DNA of 64,000 nucleotides from an uncultured Oscillospiraceae bacterium (GCA_900757415.1 CAAENU010000048.1:1-64000); one strand, 5' to 3'. Numbered from the stretch's first letter, positions 17,987 to 27,224 are shown. Notes: a model not told the origin generated them from the letters alone. Made by a program: numbers and translations.

Positions 17987-20425
17987 TTACTTGGAGCGCA
18001 GCTCCGCGCCGAAGCGCTTGGCCAGCTTCTTCAGCACAGAGTTGGCCACCTCCTCGATCTCGGCGGAGGTCAGGGTCTTTTCGTTGGAGCCGATAGCCAG
18101 CCGAACGGTGAGAGACTTCTTGCCGTCGGGTACCTGCTTGCCGTGGTATTCGTCCACAAACTGAGCACCGTGCAGCAGCTCGCTCTTGATGCCGCCGATG
18201 GTCTGCGCCACATCCGCCCACTTCACAGGATTATCCAGCAGCACGGAGATATCGTACTCGGTCATGGGGTACTCCGGCAGATGGGTAAAGCTGTTGGTGC
18301 GGGAACGGAAAGGTTTCAGGCAATCCTGATCCAGCTCAAAGAGCATCACATTCAGGTTCTTGATGCCGCACTCCATGGATACCTTTTTGCTCAGCAGCGC
18401 CAGATCGCCGATGCGCTCCTCGCCAAGGAAGATGTTCAGCCATACCACATTGTCGGCCCATACCGGCTTGACCTCCTGACGGAAAGTGAAACCCTCCATG
18501 TGGGTGTAGCGGGGCATCATTTCCACCACGCCCTTGGCCTTGCGGAACAGGGAGGTCACATCCTTGCCGCCGGCAGCAAAAGCGCCGGCCACATGCTTGC
18601 GCTGAGAGGGCAGCTTTTCCCGGGGATCGTAGGGTGCAGTGTAGTTCTCATCCCGGAACACCTGCGCCGTTTCAAAAATGTCAAAGGCGTTATAATAACG
18701 CTCGTTCTTCACCACAGCCTTGCACAGATTGGGCAGCAGCGAGGAGCGGATGAACCGCTCGGCGGGAGACGGCGGTGTGGACAGAGACAGGATGCCGTCG
18801 GTGCTCTGCAGCACGGCATTGACATACTGCTCATCCATCCAGGGATAGGTAAAGACCTCCTGCATGCCGCAGCGGAAGGACAGATACTCCTTGATCTTCC
18901 GCTCGATATCCACCTCCAGCTGGTTGATGGCGCCGTCAAAGGTTGTGGTAATGGGGGCGGCCTCGAAATTCTCATAGCCGTACATCCGGGCCACTTCTTC
19001 CATGATGTCGGCCTTGATGGAAACGTCGCCGGTGGAGCGCCAGGTGGGCACCACCACATGCATCATATCCCCGTCAAAGGAGATTTCATAACCTAGCAAT
19101 CCCAGCTTGTGCGCCACATCGTCAGGCGTCAGGGTCTTGCCCAGACGGCGCTCCAACCAGCTCAGCGCCACATCGATGCGCGCCTGCTCCAGATGCTTGG
19201 GATAGAGATCGGTTAGGGCGGTCACCTTCATCTCGGGATAGAGCTGCGCAAACAGCTCCATGGACATGGCCAGCGCCTGCTGGCAGCGCTCGGGATCGAT
19301 GGCCTTTTCATAACGGGCGGAGGCCTCGGTGCGGTTATCATAGCGCAGCGCGGTGCGGCGGATACCCTTCGCATCGAAGTTGGCCACCTCAAGGATCACC
19401 TTGTCGGTTTCGGGCAGGATGGAATCCTTGGCGCCGCCCATAACACCTGCCAGCCCCACCACGCCGGCATCATCGGCGATCACCAGATCGTCGGCGGTCA
19501 GCGTCAGCTCTTTGCCGTTGAGCAGCAGCAGCTTTTCGCCCTCGCCGGCGCGGCGAACGATAATGTGGCCGGCAATGTGGTCAGAGTCAAAGGCATGGGT
19601 CGGCTGGCCGGTGGCCAGCATCACATAGTTGGTGATGTCCACCAGCGCGTTGATAGGCCGCATACCCACCTTCCAGATGCGGGTCTGCATCTCAAAGGTA
19701 GAGGGTTTCACATGCAGTCCCTCGATAGAAGCGGCCATATAGCGGGGGCAGCGCTCCGTGTCTTCCACGGTAACAGTCAGCTCGCCCTTTCCCACGCTGC
19801 CGGCGTAGGGCTTGATGGGTTTCAAAGGCAGGCCGTACAGCGCGGCAATCTCACGGGCAATGCCGTAATGTCCCCACAGGTCGGGCCGGTTGGTCATGGA
19901 CTTGTTGTCGATCTCCAGAATGATATCGTTCAACCCCAGCGCCTCGGCAATAGGCGTGCCGGCGGGCGCGTCAAAGTCACTCAGGTCGAGGATGTGCGCC
20001 TCTTCGCTGGTGGGGAACAGGTCGGCAAGGCCGATCTCCACGGCGCCGCAGATCATGCCGTAGCTTTCCACGCCGCGCAGCTTGCCCACCTTGATCTCCA
20101 CCGGTTCACCCTCGCCGTGCCAGCGGCACATGGCGCCGGGCAGCGCCACGGCCACCTTCATCCCCTCGCGCAGGTTGGTGCCGCCGCAGACGATATCCTT
20201 TACCTCGCCGCCAATGTCGGTTTTGCAGATTTTCAGCTTGTCGGCATTGGGGTGCTGCTCAATGGTCATGATCTGCCCCACCGTCATGTTGTCGAACTGA
20301 CGGCCCAGATCAATGGTATCCTCCACCTCCACGGTGGACATGGTCAGGTCATAGGCCAGACGCTTCAGATCCATATCCGCGGGCAGATCCACGTAATCCT
20401 TGATCCAATTCAGTGATACTTTCAT
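17987..20425 (-). CDS. pheT: Phenylalanyl-tRNA synthetase beta subunit PheT
   Basis: Beta chain of the alpha2-beta2 enzyme that charges tRNA-Phe and edits misacylated Tyr. The 812-residue protein shows an N-terminal EMAP/tRNA-binding-like domain, the B3/B4 editing region (DLWGHYGIAREIAALYGLPL) and B5, the inactive synthetase-like core and a C-terminal anticodon-binding domain ending in LKKLAKRFGAELR. GGGAGGGAGAG precedes the ATG. It lies 15 bp after pheS and shares its T-box-controlled transcript. Confidence 0.97.
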   Translation of the reverse strand: MKVSLNWIKDYVDLPADMDLKRLAYDLTMSTVEVEDTIDLGRQFDNMTVGQIMTIEQHPNADKLKICKTDIGGEVKDIVCGGTNLREGMKVAVALPGAMCRWHGEGEPVEIKVGKLRGVESYGMICGAVEIGLADLFPTSEEAHILDLSDFDAPAGTPIAEALGLNDIILEIDNKSMTNRPDLWGHYGIAREIAALYGLPLKPIKPYAGSVGKGELTVTVEDTERCPRYMAASIEGLHVKPSTFEMQTRIWKVGMRPINALVDITNYVMLATGQPTHAFDSDHIAGHIIVRRAGEGEKLLLLNGKELTLTADDLVIADDAGVVGLAGVMGGAKDSILPETDKVILEVANFDAKGIRRTALRYDNRTEASARYEKAIDPERCQQALAMSMELFAQLYPEMKVTALTDLYPKHLEQARIDVALSWLERRLGKTLTPDDVAHKLGLLGYEISFDGDMMHVVVPTWRSTGDVSIKADIMEEVARMYGYENFEAAPITTTFDGAINQLEVDIERKIKEYLSFRCGMQEVFTYPWMDEQYVNAVLQSTDGILSLSTPPSPAERFIRSSLLPNLCKAVVKNERYYNAFDIFETAQVFRDENYTAPYDPREKLPSQRKHVAGAFAAGGKDVTSLFRKAKGVVEMMPRYTHMEGFTFRQEVKPVWADNVVWLNIFLGEERIGDLALLSKKVSMECGIKNLNVMLFELDQDCLKPFRSRTNSFTHLPEYPMTEYDISVLLDNPVKWADVAQTIGGIKSELLHGAQFVDEYHGKQVPDGKKSLTVRLAIGSNEKTLTSAEIEEVANSVLKKLAKRFGAELRSK

Positions 20426-20440
20426 GTGTCTCTCCCTCCC

Positions 20441-21478
20441 TTAGCGGAACTGATTCAGGAACCGCAGGTCAGCGCTGTGGAACAGGCGCACATCGTCCAC
20501 GCCGTAGCGCATCATGACCAGACGGTCCAGGCCGATATTGACATAGAAGCCGGTGTACTCGTCGGGATCCAGTCCCGCGGCTTTCAATACGTTGGGGTGG
20601 GGCGTGCCGCCGGGCATAACCTCGATCCAACCCACATGCTTGCACACACTGCATCCCTTGCCGCCGCACACCAGACAGCCCATGTCGATCTCAAAGCCCG
20701 GCTCCACAAAGGGGAAGAAGCCGGCCCGCATCCGCACGGGAACATCCCGGCCGAACACCTTGCTGAGAATGCTCTTGATCATCACCTTGCCGGAGGCAAA
20801 GGTGAAATCCTTGTCCACGATCAGCGCCTCATACTGGAAGAACGCACGCTCGTGGCGGGCGTCGGTGGTCTCGTTGCGGTACACCTTGCCGGGATACACG
20901 AAGCGATAGGGGGGCTTGTGGGTCTGCATATAGCGGACGGAGCCGCCGGTCAGGTGGGGACGCAGGCACAGCTTATCCCAGCACTCGCCCTTGTCGTGAC
21001 CTTCCAGCCAATAGGTGTCCATGCTCTCGCGGGCAGGATGGTTGGGCGGGAAGTTCAGGTTGTCAAAGCCGTACAGCTCGCTGGTCAGATCCGTTTCCTC
21101 AAAAATCTCAAAACCCATGGAGCGGAAGGCATCGTTCAGATCATAGCACATCTGGGTGATGGGGTGCAGTCCGCCGTTGGGGGGCAGAATACCGGGCACG
21201 GAGATGTCAAAATCAGGATCCACCTCGGATGCCTTCATTTTCAGCTCGTTGCGGCGCTGATCCAGCAGTTCTGTCAGCTGGGCCTTGACCTCGTTGACGG
21301 CCTTGCCCATCTCCGGACGCAGGGACACATCCAGCTTGGGCAGTTCCTTCAGCAACCCGGTCAGCGAACCCTGTTTTCCAAGCAGAAGCGCCTTGACCTC
21401 CTGCAGCTCCGGCTCGCTGCGGACCGCCTCGATTTTGGCCTTGCCCTCAGCCAGCAGCGCGGTGAGTTTCTCTTTCAT
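20441..21478 (-). CDS. pheS: Phenylalanyl-tRNA synthetase alpha subunit PheS
   Basis: Catalytic alpha chain. The 345-residue length is normal. It has an N-terminal coiled coil that binds tRNA, then class II motifs: motif 2 NETTDARHERAFFQYEALIVD, and motif 3 near PNVLKAAGLDPDEYTGFYVNIGLDRLVMMRYGVDD. CVCGGKGCSVCKHVGW is the usual Cys-containing loop. AAGGAGG lies 7 bp before the ATG. First gene of the pheST operon, downstream of the T-box leader at 21583-21830. Confidence 0.97.
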   Translation of the reverse strand: MKEKLTALLAEGKAKIEAVRSEPELQEVKALLLGKQGSLTGLLKELPKLDVSLRPEMGKAVNEVKAQLTELLDQRRNELKMKASEVDPDFDISVPGILPPNGGLHPITQMCYDLNDAFRSMGFEIFEETDLTSELYGFDNLNFPPNHPARESMDTYWLEGHDKGECWDKLCLRPHLTGGSVRYMQTHKPPYRFVYPGKVYRNETTDARHERAFFQYEALIVDKDFTFASGKVMIKSILSKVFGRDVPVRMRAGFFPFVEPGFEIDMGCLVCGGKGCSVCKHVGWIEVMPGGTPHPNVLKAAGLDPDEYTGFYVNIGLDRLVMMRYGVDDVRLFHSADLRFLNQFR

Positions 21479-21582
21479 GCAAGATCCTCCTTTTCGTGTG
21501 GACCATTGACAGGCAGAGCGCCTGTCAACAGCCTATGGTGAAGTATTTTCTATCGCAAATTTTTTTAGGGGAATGTGGGCAT

Positions 21583-21830
21583 AAAAAAACACCCCTCATC
21601 CCCATCATACAGGGACGAAAGGCAAAACTTCCGTGGTACCACCCAGCTTCGCGGACGCTGTCCGCGCACTCGTTTTCCCGTTAACGGAGGATGATCCGTC
21701 CGCGCATTTCCTCGCGGCAGCTCCGGAGCGAACACCGCGCTGCGTCCCGGGATGGCTTTCAGCCGATGGCCATCCCTCTCTTGGAGCCGTTTTTGCGCGG
21801 ATTTTCTCTTTCATCGCATTTCGTTAAATT
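21583..21830 (-). promoter_or_regulatory. T-box leader, tRNA-Phe type, with intrinsic terminator
   Basis: On the minus strand the T-box core GGTGGTACCACGGAAG reads through 21631-21645. The AGAGAG-GGATGG...CCATCCC stem (about 21752-21783) matches a conserved Stem I segment. The specifier position in GTGTTCGCTCCGGAGC is UUC (21732-21730), a Phe codon. A terminator stem CCTTTCGTCCC with GGGGATGAGGGG and a run of T follows (21622-21583). Uncharged tRNA-Phe should stabilise the antiterminator and switch on pheST. Confidence 0.92.
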
Positions 21831-21917
21831 ATGTTATTTATATCATAAACGAATGGGAAAGGCAATAGGAAAAATGCAAAATTTTTTCCGAGAACATACG
21901 GATTCACTTGACAGAAG

Positions 21918-21926
21918 TGGTATAAT
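21918..21926 (+). promoter_or_regulatory. Extended -10 promoter for nnrD operon
   Basis: TGGTATAAT 57 bp upstream of the nnrD ATG. A TTGACA at 21908 is too close to be its -35, so recognition would rest on the extended -10. Confidence 0.5.
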
Positions 21927-21982
21927 GGGACAAATCATGAAAACGCTGCAAGGGACATCTTTCAGGAAAGGAACAGCCGTTT

Positions 21983-22837
21983 ATGGAGCTTACCCGTGCG
22001 TATATAAAGCGCCTTCTGCCCGTCCGTGACCCGGAGGGACATAAGGGCACCTTTGGCAAGGTGTACTGTCTGTGCGGCGCGGTGGGATATACCGGCGCGC
22101 CGGTGCTGGCGGCCACCGCTGCCGTCCGCAGCGGCAGCGGTCTTGTGTATCTGGGAGTACCGGAGGAAATATGGCCTGTCACAGCGGTAAAATGCGGCAG
22201 CGCCATGCCGTTTCCTCTTCCTTCGGCACAGGGGCGGCTGTCACTGGCGGCAGAACCGATGATCCGCGAAAAAATGGCGCCCTGCGACGCGGTGCTGATT
22301 GGCTGCGGTCTTGGCCGCGGCGGGGAAACCGATGCCCTGACCCGGAAGCTGCTGGATGTGGACAAGCCGCTGGTGCTGGATGCCGACGGCATAAACGCTT
22401 TTGAAGCGCATATATATGAGCTGAAACGCCGCAGGGAACTTATCACGGTGATGACGCCCCATGAGGGGGAGTTTTTCCGCGCCGGCGGCGACCTGAGCCG
22501 CGGGCGGGAAAGCGGCGCTATGGCCTATGCCGCACGCTGGGGCGTGTATCTGGTTCTCAAGGGCCACCGCACGGTGGTGGCTGCGCCGGATGGCCGTCTG
22601 GCGGTGAATACCACCGGCAACAGCGGCATGGCCAAGGGCGGCAGCGGCGATATCCTTTCCGGTATGGTGCTCAGCCTGCTGGGGCAAGGGATGGATCCGT
22701 TTGACGCCTGCTGCGCCGCCGTATACTGCCATGGCCTTGCCGGCGACCGGGCCGCCGCCAGACTGGGGGAGCGGGGTATGTCGCCCGTCGACCTGCTGGC
22801 AGAGCTGCCCTGCGCGTTTCAAGAGATAGAGGGATAG
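21983..22837 (+). CDS. nnrD: ADP-dependent NAD(P)H-hydrate dehydratase
   Basis: Repairs hydrated NADH and NADPH, ADP-dependent, ribokinase-like fold. The 284-residue product has HKGTFGKVYCLCGAVGYTGAP near the N-terminus, LVLDADGIN, TPHEGEFFR, LKGHRTVV and the nucleotide/catalytic NSGMAKGGSGDILSG. It lacks the N-terminal epimerase (NnrE) domain found in fused YjeF proteins, so any epimerase would be encoded elsewhere. The lipoprotein gene and alr follow, an order like the acpS/ydcC/alr region of Bacilli and Clostridia. Confidence 0.92.
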   Translation: MELTRAYIKRLLPVRDPEGHKGTFGKVYCLCGAVGYTGAPVLAATAAVRSGSGLVYLGVPEEIWPVTAVKCGSAMPFPLPSAQGRLSLAAEPMIREKMAPCDAVLIGCGLGRGGETDALTRKLLDVDKPLVLDADGINAFEAHIYELKRRRELITVMTPHEGEFFRAGGDLSRGRESGAMAYAARWGVYLVLKGHRTVVAAPDGRLAVNTTGNSGMAKGGSGDILSGMVLSLLGQGMDPFDACCAAVYCHGLAGDRAAARLGERGMSPVDLLAELPCAFQEIEG

Positions 22838-22881
22838 GGAGATAGGGAGAGCCTTCCGAATCATGTTTTCGGGGGGATCGG

Positions 22882-23463
22882 ATGAAACGCTTTTTTGCCC
22901 TGCTGCTGTGTCTGCTGCTGCCGCTGTGCGGCGGCTGCGGACAGAAGAGCAGCGCCGCGGCTGATATTCAGGAGCAATACAGCCGCATTGCCGCCGCCCA
23001 AATGGAGGCGGAGGTCACTTTCCACATGCCGCAGGAGGACCGCAGCTTTTCCCTGCAATGTGCGTATACGCCGCAGCAGTCCACCGTTACCGTCACCGCG
23101 CCGGAAACGGTCAAGGGTGTAACGGCCACCGTGTCGGCGGAAGAACTGACCATCGCCTATGACGGGGCCGTGCTTTCGGCAGGCAAAGCGGGCAGTTTCG
23201 GCCCAGTCAATGCGCTGCCCTGCCTGCTGCGCGCCATCGGCAGCGGCTATCTGATGGAGGAGGGCCGCGAGATGCTGGAGGATGTGGATTGCCGCCGCCT
23301 GACGCTGGATACCGCCGCGGGGGATACCCCTTTGGCCTGCACCGTCTGGATCGACACGCAGACGCTGCTGCCCAGATATGCCGAGTTTGCATCGGACGGG
23401 ACGGTAGTCATCTCGGCAAAGCTGCTGGCTTTTTCCTGCACGCTGAACGAAGAAGAGAATTAA
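22882..23463 (+). CDS. GerS/YdcC-like lipoprotein
   Basis: The 193-residue exported lipoprotein has a short signal peptide ending in LCGGC (lipobox Cys19). The mature part is beta-rich with alternating polar strands, like the LolA-type fold of YdcC/GerS. Sequence recognition is weak; the assignment leans on position, since a lipoprotein of this type directly precedes alr in several spore formers, where it affects germination or envelope functions. A GGGGGGATCGG site lies before the ATG. The alr start follows 20 bp after its stop. Confidence 0.6.
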   Translation: MKRFFALLLCLLLPLCGGCGQKSSAAADIQEQYSRIAAAQMEAEVTFHMPQEDRSFSLQCAYTPQQSTVTVTAPETVKGVTATVSAEELTIAYDGAVLSAGKAGSFGPVNALPCLLRAIGSGYLMEEGREMLEDVDCRRLTLDTAAGDTPLACTVWIDTQTLLPRYAEFASDGTVVISAKLLAFSCTLNEEEN

Positions 23464-23483
23464 CCTTTCAAGGAGGAGATCAT

Positions 23484-24653
23484 ATGGAATCTACACTGAG
23501 GAGAACATGGGCCGAGATCGACCTTGACGCGCTGGCTCATAATTACCGGGCGCTGCGCGCTCATGTGGGTCCCAAGGTGAAGTTTCTGGGCGTGGTCAAG
23601 GCTGATGGCTACGGACACGGCGCCGTGCAGGTGGCCCGCACGCTGGAAAAGCTGGGGGCGGACTATCTGGCGGTATCCAGTTTGGACGAGGCCATGGAGC
23701 TGCGGCATAACGGCGTGACCATGCCGATCCTGATTCTGGGCCACACTCCCCGCGAGCAGGTGAAAAACCTGATCGACCTGCATATCACGCAGGCGGTGTC
23801 CTGTGCAGCCAAGGCGGAGGAGTACAGCGCCGAGGCGGTGCGCTGCGGCGGCACGCTGAAGGTACACATCAAGGTGGATACCGGGATGTCCCGTCTGGGT
23901 TACCTGTGTGACGGCGACATGTTTGATACCGGCGTGGCGGGCATCTGCGAAGCCTGCACCGCGCCGGGACTGGAGGCCGAGGGGATCTTTACCCACTTTT
24001 CTGTGGCCGATGAACCGGATGGGGACAGCCGCGCCTATACGCTGCGGCAGTTTGAGCTGTTCCGCCGCGTGATCGCCGCAGTGGAGCAGCGTCTCGGCCA
24101 TCCCTTCGCCATTCGCCACTGCGCCAACTCCGGCGCCGTGGCCGCCTATCCGGAAACCTATCTGGACATGGTGCGTCCCGGTATTCTGCTGTATGGCTGC
24201 ACGCCGGCGGCAAAGGCGCTTGGCCTTGTGCCGGTGATGACGCTCAAAACCACTATCAGCACCATCAAGACCTATGCCCCCGGTGTGGACGTCAGCTATG
24301 GCCGCCTGTTTACCACAACCCGCACCACCCGTATGGGCGTGGTGCCCTACGGCTATGCAGACGGATTTTTCCGCGCCCTGTCCGGCCGCTGCGCCATGAT
24401 GACGGCAGACGGACCCGCACCCCAGCGCGGTCGGATCTGCATGGACATGTCCATGATCGATCTGACGGAGCTGCCCAGCGTGCAGGTGGGCGATGAGGTG
24501 GAGGTATTCGGCCGCCGCGCCAGTGTGGATGATCTGGCGCTTCAGGCCAATACCATTCCCTATGAGCTGACCTGCGCTGTCAGCAAGCGGGTGCCCCGCG
24601 TTTATCTGCAGGACGGCCGGGTGGTGGAAAAGGAGCTTCTTCTGCGAATGTAG
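23484..24653 (+). CDS. alr: Alanine racemase
   Basis: Interconverts L- and D-alanine for peptidoglycan, PLP-dependent. The 389-residue protein begins MESTLRRTWAEIDLDALAHN; the lysine of VVKADGYGHG (about residue 38) holds PLP, and the RMGVVPYGYADGF segment contributes the second active-site Tyr region. CMDMSMIDLT in the C-terminal beta domain is conserved. The start at 23484 is used because AAGGAGGAG lies 8 bp ahead; the frame is open further upstream but overlaps the lipoprotein gene. Confidence 0.96.
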   Translation: MESTLRRTWAEIDLDALAHNYRALRAHVGPKVKFLGVVKADGYGHGAVQVARTLEKLGADYLAVSSLDEAMELRHNGVTMPILILGHTPREQVKNLIDLHITQAVSCAAKAEEYSAEAVRCGGTLKVHIKVDTGMSRLGYLCDGDMFDTGVAGICEACTAPGLEAEGIFTHFSVADEPDGDSRAYTLRQFELFRRVIAAVEQRLGHPFAIRHCANSGAVAAYPETYLDMVRPGILLYGCTPAAKALGLVPVMTLKTTISTIKTYAPGVDVSYGRLFTTTRTTRMGVVPYGYADGFFRALSGRCAMMTADGPAPQRGRICMDMSMIDLTELPSVQVGDEVEVFGRRASVDDLALQANTIPYELTCAVSKRVPRVYLQDGRVVEKELLLRM

Positions 24654-24675
24654 CCTGCGCGGCATAAGACGGTAT

Positions 24676-24718
24676 AAAAACATCTCCGGCCGGAAATCAG
24701 CCGGAGATGTTTTTATAC
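24676..24718. terminator. Shared terminator between alr and endoA
   Basis: Symmetric hairpin AAAACATCTCCGGC-cggaaatca-GCCGGAGATGTTTT, with T/A runs on both sides, between converging genes; it overlaps the last codons of the toxin gene. Confidence 0.9.
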
Positions 24719-25096
24719 CAGCCGCGTTTGCGGCAGTCCGAAGCTGACGGCGATGGCGGCATCCACCCGCTCCATCACGTCGCTGTCCACCTGCCCCATT
24801 CGCTGGCGCAGCCGCTGCTTATCCAGCGTGCGCACCTGTTCCAGCAGTACCACCGACTCTTTTGGCAGGCCGTAGCGCATGGCCTGCAGCTCGATATGCG
24901 TGGGCAGCTTCGCCTTGCCCATCTGCGAGGTGATGGCCGCCGCGATGACCGTGGGGCTGTGGCGGTTGCCGGTGTCGTTCTGCACAATGAGAACGGGCCG
25001 CACGCCGCCCTGTTCGCTGCCCACCACCGGGCTGAGATCGGCATAGTAGATCTCTCCGCGTTTGACAGTTGTATCCACAAAGTTCACGCTCCGCAT
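24713..25096 (-). CDS. EndoA/MazF-family mRNA interferase
   Basis: Ribosome-independent endoribonuclease toxin of the PemK/MazF family. The 127-residue protein shows VKRGEIYYADLSPVVGSEQGGVRPVLIVQND (beta barrel with the catalytic Arg in GGVRP), SPTVIAAAITSQ with the conserved Thr, and the LPTHIELQ segment. Length and sequence match the EndoA branch. In Bacillus and many Clostridia it follows alr and an antitoxin gene on the same strand; here it converges on alr and no antitoxin frame is seen in the 277 bp upstream. The antitoxin may lie elsewhere. Confidence 0.9.
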   Translation of the reverse strand: MRSVNFVDTTVKRGEIYYADLSPVVGSEQGGVRPVLIVQNDTGNRHSPTVIAAAITSQMGKAKLPTHIELQAMRYGLPKESVVLLEQVRTLDKQRLRQRMGQVDSDVMERVDAAIAVSFGLPQTRLV

Positions 25097-25373
25097 CGTT
25101 TCGTAGCGGCCGGCGCTGCCGCCGGCCGCCGCAGGAAGTACCCAAATGTATCAGGCCACTTCCAGTGTTCCCTCCGCGCCGCCGGAATATACCTCCGGCG
25201 CCTTTTCCCTTGCCCTGTTTTATCCTATGCCCGTCCTGCCGCCGCGGTGCATGCTGCGGAAAAAGTGAAAAAAAGACTACCGCAGCCGTGGGTCATATGG
25301 TATACTGTCATTGAAAACCTGTGCAGAAGGCGCCATAGGGCGCGTTTTGCCGGAAAATGGGAGGGAACATATA

Positions 25374-25829
25374 ATGAAATGCCCCTATTGCGGATACAAA
25401 GAGAGCAAGGTAGTGGATTCCCGTCCTGCCGATGAGGGCAGCAGCATCCGCCGCCGCCGCGAATGTCTCCAGTGCGAAAAACGTTTTACCACCTATGAAA
25501 CGGTGGAGAGCCTGCCCATGGTGGTTATCAAGAAGGACGGCTCGCGCCAGAGCTTTGACCGCAGCAAGGTGCTGCGCGGAATTCAGCGCTCCTGTGAAAA
25601 GCGGCCTGTGCCCGTAGCGGATATGGAACGGATGGCCACCGAGATCGAGCAGGAGCTGCAAAACTCGTTGGAGCGCGAAACCAGCACCGAGGTCATCGGC
25701 GAAAAGGTCATGGAGAAGCTGAAGGCAGCCGACGAGGTGGCCTATGTCCGTTTTGCATCGGTTTACCGTCAGTTCAAGGACATCAATACCTTTATGTCGG
25801 AGCTGAACAAGCTGCTGAATGAGAAGTGA
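25374..25829 (+). CDS. nrdR: Transcriptional repressor NrdR
   Basis: ATP/dATP-sensing repressor of ribonucleotide reductase genes. The 151-residue length is typical. It has an N-terminal zinc ribbon (CPYCG at 3-7, CLQC about 31-34) and an ATP-cone domain beginning [20 protein letters not shown]. The start at 25374 is chosen because the zinc ribbon begins with MKCPYCG and GGGAGGGAAC lies ahead. An extended -10 (TGGTATACT, about 25296-25304) is a possible promoter. No ribonucleotide reductase gene is in the window. Confidence 0.95.
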   Translation: MKCPYCGYKESKVVDSRPADEGSSIRRRRECLQCEKRFTTYETVESLPMVVIKKDGSRQSFDRSKVLRGIQRSCEKRPVPVADMERMATEIEQELQNSLERETSTEVIGEKVMEKLKAADEVAYVRFASVYRQFKDINTFMSELNKLLNEK

Positions 25830-25990
25830 GAATCCCGGCGCGAAATCTGACGATTTTGTGCCAAAGAGGATTGCAGCCTGACTGCGCGCCTTTGGCGCTG
25901 GCAGGCCGAGAAGTATTTTTTGCCACATACACGCCGCGGCCAAAATAATCAGAATCTTTCGCGGTGTGTGTGCCGCGAATTCTGTCAGGC
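25829..25990. repeat. Dispersed intergenic repeat, copy C
   Basis: Left half (GGCGCGAAATCTGACGATTTTG, TGCCAAAGAGGATTGCAG, with the direct continuation GACTGCGCGCC) matches copy B at about 16372. Right half (GTATTTTTTGCC, CCAAAATAATCAGAATC, GCCGCGAATTCTGTC) matches the right halves of copies A and B in order. The GCCGCGG / CGCGGTG parts form small palindromes. No gene is visible. Confidence 0.55.
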
Positions 25991-26010
25991 TTCTGCCTTC
26001 CTCTCACCAG

Positions 26011-26391
26011 TTACAGTACATTCTTGATGCTCAGCCGCTCCATTTCTGCCAGACGGTCAAACTGCAATGTCAGCTGTACCGCCGCGTCAGAGAAGGCGCT
26101 GCCGTCCTGCGTCTCGGCATACAGGGCGCACTGGTGCAGCAGCGTGTCGGCCTTGTTGATCTCCTCATGCTGCAAGGTGATGTGGAGGTAGCTTTGCGCG
26201 CCCTGCCAGCTTTTTTTCAGTGCGTCCATTTCGCGCTGCGCACTGTTCCAGTCGCCCTGCTCCGTGGCTTCTTCCGCGCGCGCAAGCCGGACGCTCCATT
26301 GTCTGCACTGGGCGGAAAGATACGCGCCGTTGATCAGTCCTGCGACCATCAGCAGCACAAATACGGCGATAGCGATGCGCAATGCTTTCAT
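26011..26391 (-). CDS. DUF4363-type membrane-anchored protein
   Basis: The 126-residue product has an N-terminal membrane segment (about 4-24) and a predominantly helical soluble part resembling DUF4363 proteins, which are regularly found beside YetF/DUF421 genes in Clostridia; function unknown. The start at 26391 overlaps the DUF421 stop codon by 4 bp (ATGA). A much longer in-frame reading upstream lies inside the neighbour and is discarded. Confidence 0.75.
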   Translation of the reverse strand: MKALRIAIAVFVLLMVAGLINGAYLSAQCRQWSVRLARAEEATEQGDWNSAQREMDALKKSWQGAQSYLHITLQHEEINKADTLLHQCALYAETQDGSAFSDAAVQLTLQFDRLAEMERLSIKNVL

Positions 26392-27071
26392 TTTACCGCC
26401 TCCTTTTTGGCCAGTACCACGCTGCCGTTCCGGTCGGCCGTCATCAAAAAGACGTCCTCTACCCGGCGTACCCCATTTGCTTTCAGCTGCTTTTGCAGCC
26501 ATTTGTCATTCAGCCCCATTTTCTCCATGTTTTTGGCCATCAGCCGCCCGTTGTCGATGATGATGGCGGGCAGGAAAACGTCGTCCGCCACATTCAGACC
26601 CAGCTGCCGTGGCGTGGCGGGCTGTACGTCGGCGCGCAGCAGGACGCTCAGCTGCCCACTGGTTTCCAGAATGGCGTATTTTACGCTGTCAAGGGAGGAT
26701 ACGCCCTGCACCCGCAGCTCCTCCAGCACCTCATCCAGCGTCAGGCGGCTGCGTTTCATGGCGGCCTGCTGCAAGGTGCCGTCCCGTATGATGATGGTGG
26801 GTTCGCCGCAGATCAGCGAGCGGAAGCGGATGCTCAGCAGGCTGATGCCGCTCAGCAGCGTGCTCATGGCCAACAGCGTGGCAATAGGGATCACACCCTG
26901 CAAAAGCGGCAGGCCGAAATCCTGCATGGGCACGGATGCCAGATCGCTCAGCAGCATCATGAGGACGAATTCGATGGGTTCCAGCTGCCCGATCTGCCGT
27001 TTGCCGGTCAGCCGCAGGCCGATGATCAGCAGTACATACAGCAGTACCGTGCGGAAAAATGCGGTGATCAA
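26388..27071 (-). CDS. DUF421 (YetF) membrane protein, TTG start
   Basis: The 227-residue protein has three N-terminal membrane helices (about 3-75 with GKRQIGQLEPIEFVLMMLLSD) and the conserved cytoplasmic domain (PTIIIRDG, then RLTLDEVLEELRVQGVSSLDSVKYAILE). YetF-family proteins support spore or membrane functions in Bacillus, without a fixed biochemical activity. The start is placed at TTG 27071, 9 bp after AAAGGAG; an upstream ATG at 27149 lacks a site and adds an atypical basic leader. It is coupled to the DUF4363 gene. Confidence 0.82.
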   Translation of the reverse strand: MITAFFRTVLLYVLLIIGLRLTGKRQIGQLEPIEFVLMMLLSDLASVPMQDFGLPLLQGVIPIATLLAMSTLLSGISLLSIRFRSLICGEPTIIIRDGTLQQAAMKRSRLTLDEVLEELRVQGVSSLDSVKYAILETSGQLSVLLRADVQPATPRQLGLNVADDVFLPAIIIDNGRLMAKNMEKMGLNDKWLQKQLKANGVRRVEDVFLMTADRNGSVVLAKKEAVK

Positions 27072-27224
27072 GGGGATCAACTCCTTTGTATTTTTCTTGA
27101 GTATGGCCTTTTTTTGCAAAAATATTGTCGTTTTGGTAAAGGCGGTCACATTTGCGGCCGTTTTTATATAGAATAACCACGGGGCACAGTCCCCGGCGCA
27201 GAGAGAAAGGAGGATTTTCGGAGC

